Origin: Acanthaster planci
Lineage: Eukaryota > Echinodermata > Asteroidea > Valvatida > Acanthasteridae
Assembly (NCBI RefSeq): GCF_001949145.1
Contig: NW_019091375.1
Location: 1,008,073-1,019,512, forward strand
Length of the DNA stretch: 11,440 nt
Reading direction: 5' to 3'
In this document: one piece after another, positions 1 to 7,368 of the stretch
Position numbering within the stretch: position 1 is the stretch's first letter
Layout of the letters: each line of letters opens with the position of its first letter
Program-made: the position numbers and the translations under genes
The notes under the pieces: model-generated
The model's input: only the letters and a program-made list of their open reading frames with translations
What the model was told of the DNA's origin: nothing
Databases searched by the model: none

Positions 1-59
1 TAATTAAGAAGCGCCCTTCGTCACTTCGTAAGCCTACGTGTTCGTCATGTTGTGATCTC

Positions 60-240
60 TTTTATCTTGCCAACCCAGACATTTTTCCAATGGAAGGCGC
101 TAATTGGTTGAATTGTGCGTTGCCCACCACAACAAAAGGACGCGTCATCAGAGTGTGCCGATGGCGTCTCCAGCGTGTGCCAGTGACGCGTGCACTTCAC
201 GAGGCGCGGGCCAATCAGGTAGCGCCCAAAACTAGGGCTT
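60..240. promoter_or_regulatory. CpG-rich, CCAAT-containing promoter-like stretch
   Basis: This patch is richer in G+C and CpG than the sequence after it. It holds CCAAT at 87-91, an inverted CCAAT (ATTGG) at 103-107 and an extended CCAATCA at 211-217. Two TGACGCG (CRE/ATF-like) sites face each other, on the minus strand at 141-147 and on the plus strand at 184-190. Paired CCAAT and CRE-like sites are usual in TATA-less animal promoters. No convincing coding exon follows on either strand inside the window, so the direction and target gene are unknown. The 82-codon open frame across it looks like no known protein. Confidence 0.25.
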
Positions 241-402
241 TCTTATTTGCACATGTTGTCAGCTTCTGCTGTTATGAAGGATGCATCCGGTCTAGTCCAT
301 TTAGACTTGTGTCCATTGTTACTGGGTCCGGCAAGTAATGTACAATAAGGGTGTAAAATTTGATATTCGGTCACTCATTAATCACACTGCCACTGAGACA
401 GC

Positions 403-549
403 ATGACTTCTGTCAACTTGAAACGTAAGGGACTGTCCCTCAAGACCAAGATGGAGATCACCAAGGCGACCGACAGTGGCCGCAAGATATTTAGTCTTAG
501 TGTATTAGTTGGTATACAAGATCCAAGTAAGAATAGTAAAGTGATATAG
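403..549 (+). pseudogene. Relic of a pogo/Tigger transposase N-terminus (CENP-B_N helix-turn-helix)
   Basis: A 48-codon frame from ATG 403 to TAG 547-549 reads MTSVNLKRKGLSLKTKMEI, then TKATDSGRK, a glycine-isoleucine pair, and a KNSK segment. This matches the usual start of Tigger/TIGD and CENP-B-like DNA-binding domains: a KRK-x-LSL-x-x-K-hydrophobic-x-I-I-x-x-x-x-x-G-x-K helix, then a GI-x-x-ST-L-x-x-I-L-K-N-K recognition helix. Here the second half is compressed: GIQDPS runs straight into KNSK, which suggests a small deletion removing the middle of the recognition helix. No second HTH (HTH_Tnp_Tc5) and no DDE catalytic core follows in any frame. It is therefore a dead fragment, not a gene. 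The assignment rests on a short match, so chance similarity is possible. Confidence 0.5.
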
Positions 550-1739
550 ATGTACATAATGAAGAAAAAGTTAGTTTGATGATGTTTGACCGGTTCGCTT
601 CCACCCCCTCCCTTTATGCACAAAAAGTTTGTTGGTTACCAAATCCAGTTATGCAATGAGGATGCCAAAAGGGTTCATCGTGCATGAGATTGCCGAAGGT
701 TTGTGGGTGTTTGACATTGTAGGGCAATTATGTTCATTGCATGCTACAAACTACCGCACCAACGCTGGTTCAGTCAGCCCAACGCTGGTTCGCTTCATGC
801 ATTAGACGGGTTCTAATGTCAGTGAACCAACGTTGGTTGGCCGATCGCGGTTCGGATCCGCGTGAATTAACAAACAGGCCCTGTACGTCACAACAGATAC
901 CTGAAAAAGAGCTTCAAAAAGAAGGCCATCGCTCCTTGACTTTTCTTACAATGTTGTGAACTATTGCCTGTACTTTTTTCTTTCATCCTGAATGTTCTGC
1001 ACAAAACGACGCTGCACTTTTTGCCCGAGCGTATTGCCTATATGTGCAATGGTTTGTACATGTACATGCAATGGAAACTAGGGTTAGCCTTCAAGCTCAT
1101 TCATCGCCGACCAGACCCTCTGAAAATAAGAGAAAAAAAATTACATTTTATCCATTCTGCTTCACAAAAAAGCAAGATCCACAGACTGTTGTCTAAATTT
1201 CACAAGAAATTTCACGCGAAAACCATCGTCACGCCCCAGGACGTCAATCTGTGGTACAAGATGCTAACAAGAAGAGTATTTAAACAATTCTTAATCTTCA
1301 CGGTCCTCAATCCTCCAATTTCAATATGATTTTACATAGATCTCATATGGTTTGAAAAACTGAACGATGAATGGCTTACGCCCTGAACATGTGCACCGTC
1401 ATGCGTTACGCAAGATACAAAAGCAGTTACCAAATGATGGTTGTCGTGTACGATCTCTATAATAGGTAGATGTCATTCAACAAATTGTCAACTGAATGCG
1501 CTCACCATTCCTTCTCATTCTAACTTGGCGAAGCAATTAAACCTCATCAAGCCCGACTCATTCTCCCCTTTGGATCAACCGTTGAAATCCAGTCTCTTAT
1601 TTCAATTAGTTATTAGCTTCCAATCCATCTCAGGCGTAAGCAGAACTCTGCTAATATTTACGATAATGATATCTTCAAATCTAGCTAATATGACGTGTAC
1701 ACGTACCTCGACAAGACAGCTCTCGAAGATGCGTGAAAT
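550..1739. other. Non-coding stretch without recognised genes
   Basis: Several open frames of 70-120 codons occur on the plus strand (for example 964-1329 and 1441-1755). They have low-complexity or AT-driven composition (runs of Lys, Ile, Leu, Ser), no recognisable domains and no good splice framing. The only structured item I see is the 13-bp motif cluster at 759-839, annotated separately. The rest looks like ordinary intergenic or intronic DNA. Confidence 0.5.
759..839. repeat. Three copies of a 13-bp motif, the last in a perfect palindrome
   Basis: CCAACGCTGGTTC occurs exactly at 759-771 and 779-791, a 20-bp step. A third, diverged copy, CCAACGTTGGTTG, lies at 827-839. The third copy overlaps the 14-bp perfect palindrome AACCAACGTTGGTT at 825-838. 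Two turns of helix between the first two copies would place bound proteins on one face of the DNA. Each copy holds a CAACG core resembling a Myb half-site. No factor can be assigned from sequence alone. Confidence 0.6.
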
Positions 1740-1745
1740 TTTATT
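1740..1745 (-). terminator. Candidate poly(A) signal AATAAA for the lectin gene
   Basis: The minus strand reads AATAAA here, about 320 bases beyond the lectin stop codon. No closer AATAAA or ATTAAA is visible between the stop and this site. The sequence just downstream on the minus strand is not clearly GT-rich, so the assignment is weak. Confidence 0.35.
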
Positions 1746-2064
1746 GTTTGGATGAAAAGGGTTTAGCTTTCAGAAAGGTTGCAAACAAATCACTGAACTG
1801 TTCTGTCACATACACACAGTTTGAGTCCATCGACAAAGATCATCTATTTGAAGCAGGCGTTACATCCTGCGAATTTTGAGGCAGAGTAAGCCGAAAGAAA
1901 TTGGCAACTCATTTTGTCGGACGAACCCTTCCAGAAATTTCAAAGATGCGCTCTAGTGTTCGGACTCTCGAAACCCTGCTGCAGAGATCCCCAACCGACT
2001 AGTCAGTGTCTTGATAGGCGGAGTTCGGTCGCAGCAGTTCTGTTAACATTGTCTTGGACCATGT

Positions 2065-2637
2065 TTAAAGGGAGGTCAAGTGGTGCAGGCGACCGTCTGC
2101 TCCCACAACGGAGCAGGACATTGAAACAACCGCCGCCGAAGAAGAAGTGACGTCCATATGCAGGTCCTCCCAGTCGGCGCTGTCAGCTTCGCAGATAACG
2201 TAAACGAAATCTGCACTACATTTGGAGTCACTCCACTTTCCAGACTTACTTATACTCACGCAGTCATCACCGGCTGCATTGTTGGGTTGGGAAGGCGCCC
2301 AGTTTTCAAATGGCATTCCTACGGTGGCCTCTGAGTAACACACCCAGGTGCGCTCTGTAGCTCTGTCGTTGCAACCCAGCCAAGCAAAATCCTTGCTTTG
2401 ATCATTCAGTAGCTCCCGGATAAATTCATTTTCTTGGGCCGTCTCAATCACCACGAGTTCTGCGCCTAGCTGGTTGCAGTACGCCTCCCCGTTCTCCCAG
2501 GTTCGCTGCTCATCGTCAGTTTTGTAGCACGATGTCTGGCGCTCTATCCATGACGCCGGGCATCGACTCTCAACACCCACAAAGGCAAAAACAATTACAA
2601 CTGTTTTACAGAGTGTCCAAAGCCTGGCCTTAGCCAT
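2065..2637 (-). CDS. Secreted single-domain C-type lectin-like protein
   Basis: The 190-residue frame is intact from ATG to TAA in one exon. Residues 1-24 form a signal peptide: a basic start, a VVIVFAFVG hydrophobic core, and likely cleavage before Arg25. Residues 26-150 are a long-form C-type lectin domain: CPASW start with C26-C37, then C54-C149 and C126-C140, the usual disulfide set. An extra pair, C89 and C100, sits in WLGCNDRATERTWVC, as in many invertebrate lectins. The sugar/calcium loop reads QPN (117-119) where EPN (mannose-type) or QPD (galactose-type) is usual. The WND motif is WSD (135-137). Specificity is therefore uncertain, though Asn119 and the acidic GDDC remain. Residues 151-190 are a Ser/Val-rich tail without a membrane segment. 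The Kozak context is weak at -3 but has G at +4. The role is probably extracellular glycan recognition, in immunity or adhesion; this is family inference. No neighbour suggests a pathway. Confidence 0.85.
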   Translation of the reverse strand: MAKARLWTLCKTVVIVFAFVGVESRCPASWIERQTSCYKTDDEQRTWENGEAYCNQLGAELVVIETAQENEFIRELLNDQSKDFAWLGCNDRATERTWVCYSEATVGMPFENWAPSQPNNAAGDDCVSISKSGKWSDSKCSADFVYVICEADSADWEDLHMDVTSSSAAVVSMSCSVVGADGRLHHLTSL

Positions 2638-3175
2638 TGAAGTTGTACAACGGTTCAGTCAGTAACGTTAAGGGCATCAGTAGCAGCTGGTGTGTGGGCA
2701 GCCGGTGGCTCAGAATTCGAGGTAGCCCAGCGCTAATTCAAAGCTGAAACTGAGAGCAGTCGGTTGGAAATTGCGGCACAAAATGCTTCCAATTCAAATC
2801 TCTCAGTCATGACTTTATGGGCGGTCCGCGCTGCTACCTGCGGAAGGTGCACCTATTTCAATGGATGGATCTGAAAGTCTTACATTTGTTAGCTCACACC
2901 ACTTGTGAAGGGCCAACTTGAAGTAGACTGCTATAAGCGCACAGCGGACGCTGATACTTAATCAACTAAAGGCTTGACTCGACATGGATTTGCTATCTTC
3001 ATCAGTGACTAATTAAACAATTGTCATGCTTCAGTGAATAAAACTGAATAACGCCAGTTGATCAGGTCTATCCACGACCATCTTTGCAGCAATCAAATTT
3101 AGTAATGGATCACTTCATTACAAAGAAATCACAAGGGAGACGTAGTTGACCTTGGGTGCTAATTGCATTCATTCG
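2638..3175. other. Upstream region of the lectin gene, no gene recognised
   Basis: On the minus strand this is the 5' flank of the lectin. I see no clear TATA box at a sensible distance and no additional exon. A tRNA-A-box-like TGGCTCAG lies at 2706-2713, but no convincing B box or poly(A) tail accompanies it. The sequence grows AT-rich toward the hAT-like element at 3176. Confidence 0.4.
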
Positions 3176-3620
3176 TAGGGTTGAGTCAATTCAAATAATT
3201 CACTATTCGAATATTCGACCTTCAATTTGATCGAATACCGATATTCGGTCGTACCGACAGGCAAATTGTTAAACAAACCATTTACAAAATCAGTTGTAAT
3301 AACGCACATAGCTGTGCATTATAATCAATATAACAGATTTTCATATCTAGGAGTATCTCCAGCCACGATTTAGCAAGATGGAGATAAACAATAGCCTACC
3401 TGTTGCCATGTTGTGAATTTATTTTCCATTACTTTTAAATTGTTTGATGAATAATTTATTTTTTGAATCGTACGATTTCTGTTCCTTTTCATTTCCGTCT
3501 GCTAGAAACAAACCTCCGTAGTCATTTTCATAAATTTTGCATTCGAATATTCAAATTCAGAAAATAATAGTCAAATATTCGATAATCGATCGAATATTCG
3601 GTTAATTCGGCACAGCGCTA
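3176..3620. mobile_element. Non-autonomous hAT-like DNA transposon (MITE), 445 bp
   Basis: The left end starts TAGGGTTGAGTC. The right end, read inward on the minus strand, starts TAGCGCTGTGCC, agreeing at 8 of 12 positions. Both ends continue into subterminal ATTCGAATATTCGA / CGAATATTCGATCGA repeats. Directly outside lie TTCATTCG (3168-3175) and TTCATTCA (3621-3628), an 8-bp duplication with one mismatch, the size made by hAT transposases. The TAG-x-G-x-TG-x-G-C terminus is a usual hAT pattern. The 445-bp interior is AT-rich and has no transposase, so it would have needed help from an autonomous relative. The diverged inverted repeats and target duplication suggest an old insertion. Confidence 0.6.
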
Positions 3621-3661
3621 TTCATTCATCCAAAGCTGTTTCCCTCTCGCCGTTACAATGG

Positions 3662-4051
3662 ATGAAACAACTTCCAATTATTGCACACAAAGCCACTCGC
3701 ATGTATCTGCTTATAATTGCCAATTACCCATGGTCGGCTGACGCCGTGAAATTGGATCCACTGGCTTTATTCGTTTTTAATTGCCCGGCAATTCACGAGC
3801 AAGGACGAAAGTTGACCGAAGCTTTAAACGCAGCGCGCGAATCGCTATGGTGCACGCCACGAAAGAGGTTGCCACGGAGAGGCCCGTCTTTTTTAAGTGC
3901 AGAGTGGACAAAACGATTCGGCACGAGTTCTTTGCGCTGGCTGTACCGGGCGGGGAACTTGAGTGTTCTGCTGTGTTTTTCTCGCCTGAAACTTGGGACA
4001 ATGGTTGTTCTTTGTGGCAATGTGGGCTCCCAGCCATTGTCTAATATTTGA
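3662..4051 (+). other. GC-richer island open in several frames, unidentified
   Basis: Between about 3740 and 4050 the G+C content rises. Long frames are open on both strands at once: 129 and 87 codons on plus; 86, 75 and 60 codons on minus. Frames of this kind arise when composition removes stop codons. The plus frame from ATG 3847, in a fair context (CGCTATGG), reads MVHATKEVATERPVFF and onward, and looks the most protein-like, but matches no family I know. No strong splice acceptor or donor borders it. It could be a first exon, a decayed exon or a fragment of a repeat. I do not assign a product. Confidence 0.2.
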
Positions 4052-4075
4052 CTTCGTCTCCATCCCAGACTTCAA

Positions 4076-4551
4076 CTTTTTTTTTTAATTTTTATCCCCT
4101 AACTTTGAAGTTGTTACCGTAACAGTAAGTCTAATACAAGATCAAATAAAAATACTTAACTTCAACTAATGATACAAAGGTCTTGTCTGAAGCCAGCTCA
4201 CAGACAGCTGCCACGCGCCTCTGCAATGGGGTGAATATTAAACTCCAGACAACAGATTTTGTGACAGCCAATTGAGCCTGCCTAATTAAGCCTGAGAATA
4301 TTTCATTTCATGAGAGAGTTTTTCATTGCTTTGCTTTATAATCATAACCGAAATCTTATTCATTCTGTTGAGCGGAAGATAAATATCTGAATACTCGGTT
4401 ATTCGGACTGACTCGGCCTCAGACTTTGAAGACTTTGAATTAATTTTTTACAGTCGCACTTTTTGTCAACTTTGAAGGTTAGCAAATTTGGCAAAATAAT
4501 TTTAATTTGTCTCACAAATCAAAGTGACAATAAAACCCAACATACCGTCTG
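4076..4551. other. AT-rich intergenic stretch
   Basis: No gene is visible. There is an 11-base T run near 4078-4090. The patch at about 4380-4415 (TACTCGGTTATTCGG and similar) recalls the ATTCG-rich ends of the hAT-like element at 3176-3620 and may be an older fragment, but has no detectable partner end. Confidence 0.35.
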
Positions 4552-4557
4552 TTTATT
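4552..4557 (-). terminator. Candidate poly(A) signal AATAAA for the PNT-domain gene
   Basis: The minus strand reads AATAAA about 250 bases past the stop codon at 4807. Just downstream on the same strand comes a GT/T-rich stretch (GGTATGTTGGGTTTTATTG), the usual downstream element. This favours the reading that the PNT exon is the last exon of its transcript. Confidence 0.4.
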
Positions 4558-4806
4558 TTGATGTCGTTGCTCATAAACAAGCACAAAACGCCGGCAAAAT
4601 CAATCAAGAGATTCCGCTTCCTAGAATAAACAAAGTGTAACCTACCATTTCTTTACACAAATCTGACCCAACAACGGCTGAAAGTGCTTTACAGGGCGAA
4701 GTGACTGTCAATGTAAATGGGTCTCCACGTATACATGTGTGCATGTATTAACAAAGAGAGGTATGTACCAATGTCTCTTTCTAGACTGTACACAAGTTCA
4801 ACTCGG

Positions 4807-5120
4807 TCATTGGTTTTCTTCTACTTTCGGCTTTTTGGAATCGTCCTTGCCATGGGTCGCGTCGGGTCGCCACAGCGCCCTCCGTTTCGTTTTCTTCACC
4901 TCCTCCGCTCTCAAGACGGCAACCGCGTACCGCCTCTGGAAGTCGCTGTGCAGGACGTCGCCGCACGAGGGCGCCCTGTTCATGAAGCCGCTCCGGGTCA
5001 GCAGGCAGAGTCCTCTGCCGTTCATGGCGAACTTGGTCGTGTCCACGCTGTCCAACTGGTAGAAGCCCCTTGCCCACTCTAGCCAGCTCACTACGTCCGC
5101 TCTCGTCCACAAGCGTGGAT
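4807..5120 (-). CDS. PNT (Pointed/SAM) domain exon of an ETV6/Yan-group protein, probably the terminal exon
   Basis: The minus strand shows a strong acceptor (TTTTTTCACATTTTCTCGCAG) ending at 5121. The exon then begins with AT, completing a GAT codon with the upstream exon. It encodes DPRLWTRADVVSWLEWA, KFAMNGRGLCLLTRSGF and APSCGDVLH in order. This is a complete PNT domain closest in pattern to Drosophila Yan (DPRLWTREDV) and vertebrate ETV6/TEL, a homo- and hetero-polymerising protein-interaction module of Ets regulators in RTK/MAPK signalling. After the last helix (DFQRRYAVAVLRAEE) the frame stays GC-rich and open through a basic stretch, KKTKRR, to TGA at 4809-4807. That composition suggests that the tail is coding and that no ETS domain follows in this transcript. 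Rival: splicing out at GAG|GTGAAG after 4900, or the weaker donor after 4931, would make it an internal exon. PNT identity is firm; the terminal status is inference. Confidence 0.8.
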
Positions 5121-5896
5121 CTGCGAGAAAATGTGAAAAAACCTTCAATGGGCTCCGACGTGGACCAATGGAGGGCACAATTTCCTAGCAACGGAGGCTC
5201 CTTTTGTAACAACTGCGCATCGCTGGTTCGATCACAAACAACTAGGAAACTCAAGGGTGACGTAGTGGCATCGCTATCAACAAAATGAACACTCCCGACC
5301 AACACTGCCCTTTTCAACAAATGAGGGGGTGCTTCCCAGGGCAGATAACACACATAATAGTCTACCGTTGGCTTACCATGTTCCGGGCTTACTCACTTGA
5401 TAACTGTGCCAACTATTCTGCTCAGGACAAGCAGCTCGGCCAGTTAGGCCTACATTAAACTGCATTCCAGCACAATACTTCCACCATGCATGGATCTCTG
5501 ATGTACTTGCACATTGACAAGATGAACGTGAAAGACTCCGGACTGGGTATAGTAAGGCAAGCATGCTCACTCATGTGACTTTAGAGCACTAATTTCCAGT
5601 GGGAAGGCACAGTGGAGTGACTAGTCCCCCCCCCCGCAGCCTGTGTCTCCCGTGTGCCTACACCCTTAAAAACAGAGGAGGGAAAAACTGCCATGGCCAT
5701 GCAGCATTTTGACTACGTTTTAACCACACTAGTCCCCCCTCCAGAAAAGAGAGGCCACGGGCCCCCTGCAAAATGTAACCCAGAGGCCGCTTACGCCACC
5801 GTGACTGCTCAGGCGTCGTTGGTCCGAGAAGAAACCGTAGCAACCGTGGCATACCAGGAACCTAGGAGCAACGGGGATCGATATCTTTCTGCTTAC
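5121..5896 (-). other. Intron between the two PNT-gene exons
   Basis: On the minus strand the intron opens with GTAAGC (5896-5891) and closes with a T/C-rich tract and CAG (5123-5121). It is 776 bases, in phase 1. Short frames inside it (for example minus 5373-5570) look like chance. Its first part, near 5700-5896, is unusually GC-rich and lies opposite a plus-strand open frame described separately. A run of ten C (ten G on the gene strand) sits at 5626-5635. Confidence 0.65.
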
Positions 5897-5938
5897 CACG
5901 ACTGGCTACTCGCAAAGTATCGGCTTCCACCTGCATGA
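5640..5938 (+). CDS. Possible antisense terminal exon, product unknown
   Basis: A pyrimidine tract with ten C and CAG at 5637-5639 forms a plausible acceptor. The plus frame then runs open to TGA at 5936-5938 (about 99 codons) and is followed by AATAAA at 6130-6135. The protein (…AMAMQHFDYVLTTLVPPP…, EAAYATVTAQ, ending AYHDWLLAKYRLPPA) has no domain I recognise, no signal peptide and no membrane segment. It has several tyrosines and prolines. It overlaps the minus-strand exon at 5897-6039 by 42 bases of coding, and its 3' UTR would cover that exon entirely. The minus-strand exon has the better splice evidence. This frame may be open by composition alone. A second acceptor-like copy (ACTAGTCCCCCCTCCAG) lies at 5728-5744. 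Confidence 0.3.
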
Positions 5939-6039
5939 TGTCCGGCCGAGGAACCGTCAAGTCGATCACCTTCTTGACGTCATCAGCCGGTTCCACCAAT
6001 GGCTGACTGTCACAGAAATCGGCAGGGCTGCAGACTCTA
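5897..6039 (-). CDS. Internal exon of the ETV6/Yan-group PNT gene, N-terminal to the PNT domain
   Basis: The minus strand shows a strong acceptor (GTTTTCTGTCTGTCTTCGCAG) ending at 6040 and a good donor, GTG|GTAAGC, after 5897. The 143-base exon is open in one frame: one base completing a codon, 47 codons, and a final G. That G plus the AT starting the exon at 5120 makes GAT (Asp), so the two exons join in frame as …LRVASR-DPRLWTR…. Residues 14-33 include VKKVIDLTVPRPD, whose VIDLT is a textbook SUMO-interaction core. The LR-x4 lead into the PNT domain recalls the segment before the PNT domain in vertebrate ETV6, which as I recall also has an intron at about this point. The codon at the acceptor is split after two bases, so at least one more exon lies upstream, probably beyond what I can recognise. 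An in-frame Met at residue 35 could start a shorter form. Confidence 0.65.
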
Positions 6040-6129
6040 CTGCGAAGACAGACAGAAAACTCGATGGAAGGCTTTACTAATCAGATGGGTGCAATACTAG
6101 ATGATAATGTGTAAAACTTGAAAAAAGGG

Positions 6130-6135
6130 AATAAA
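6130..6135 (+). terminator. Plus-strand poly(A) signal AATAAA with GT-rich downstream element
   Basis: AATAAA is followed within 30 bases by TTTGATGTTGAATTTGTTTG, rich in GT and T as poly(A) downstream elements are. It would end a transcript containing the open frame that stops at 5938, giving a 3' UTR of about 200 bases antisense to the PNT-gene exon at 5897-6039. Confidence 0.4.
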
Positions 6136-7368
6136 CTTTGATGTTGAATTTGTTTGGTTTTCAACCACTTGTCTGTTTTTACCAGAAATAGGTTATTATA
6201 GCACCTGCTCCAAAACAGAGACCCGCCAACAGTTGTCATGTTTTTTCGTTTGCAAACGAAGTTTTTAAAGACCCAAAATTATACATTCTAAGATCTTCCA
6301 GCTTCCAGTTACAGGTACCTAAATTAAATGCAGCTTGGTAACTGGTATTATTTTTCATAGTTAGTCGCTGACTATTTGGGAACACGAGTAGGTAACAATA
6401 CGAAGAGCATAGGATTGCCAACACAAAATACAGAAGGTGCAAAGAATCGACACCGTTATACTGACAAAAAAAGAAGTTTAGAGTACCTCATGTTCGGCAA
6501 TTTTGCGAGTCAATCCTGTTGATCAGTGGACCTTAACCAGACTATTGGCAATGCCTCCCTCAACTACGGCAATGTAAGCTCAGGTGTGGTTCTAAGATGC
6601 ATGCAAAAAGACAAACCACTTAAACAAAATTATGTAAAGCCACTTCCTAAAACAAAGCATTTTTCTAATCCGCTTTGCTCGATAGCACGTGGAAAGCATG
6701 ACCGGACATAAATACACGTATCAATATTATTTGAAGTGCGATAACCCGAGGCTTTAAAGCTGAAATTGAAAACTGGATTAAAACCCAAAATGCCGGCCAT
6801 AGGCCTAACCGCAACCGAGCAGTGCCCCAAGCAGGGTTAATCATATGACTTCAAAAGAGTATAATTATACGTAGTCATGTCGTGCAGGCATACAGGTAAG
6901 AGACGCGTGTTGTCTAGAATAAAATCGGAGTACTTCCGCATTCTGTAAGTCAACATAATCTAAGATCAACATGTCATTTAATACAGTATAGACACACCGG
7001 GCAGAGGTCGATAAGACTTTAAGCTTAAGCGGTTCTATGCAAGGAGGTACTTCACGGCACTGTATATACTGATCTCTTGATCCCCTGCCTGCACAGAAAT
7101 GTGACTGCATATCAGCAGAGGCAGAAATTCCCTGATACAAGAATGGATAAATTTCATAAGCACCCACACCTGCAGGCTGGGAAACTTGCTAATGAATGAG
7201 CATAGTTAGGCCTAGTTATAAATAGCTTTCTCGTCAAATTGGTGACAAAAACATTCCAATAGGCAAAGACACACTGTTCGAGTCCATTAATGATCATGAG
7301 TCATTTCCGAATCACGGCCTGGATGGATCATCTCGATTCCCCGGTGCGTTCCACCGCAGATCTCTGAC
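6136..7368. other. Non-coding stretch with a 16-bp perfect palindrome
   Basis: No exon or RNA gene is recognised. It lies upstream, on the minus strand, of the visible PNT-gene exons and may be intron of that gene. TTCGTTTGCAAACGAA at 6245-6260 is a perfect 16-bp palindrome inside a T-rich context. Minus-strand frames at 6236-6442 and 6865-7167 have no domain and no splice support. Confidence 0.4.

Noticed and set aside
846-862. tRNA T-arm-like hairpin CGCGGTTCGGATCCGCG
   Set aside because: The stem and 7-base loop fit a T-arm, but position 58 is G rather than A, and no matching acceptor stem, D-arm or anticodon arm lies at the right distance upstream.
964-1329. 121-codon plus-strand frame rich in Lys and His
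   Set aside because: Composition follows local A-rich sequence. There are no domain, no splice context and no signal of coding structure.
2700-2800. tRNA-derived SINE with A box TGGCTCAG at 2706
   Set aside because: Only a poor B-box match (GGTTGGAAATT at 2762) follows. There is no poly(A) or simple-repeat tail and no flanking target duplication.
4781-5353. Long 190-codon minus-strand frame over the PNT exon
   Set aside because: It is in a different frame from the PNT domain, its sequence is arginine-rich and unlike any protein, and it runs across the intron-exon border. GC composition explains it.
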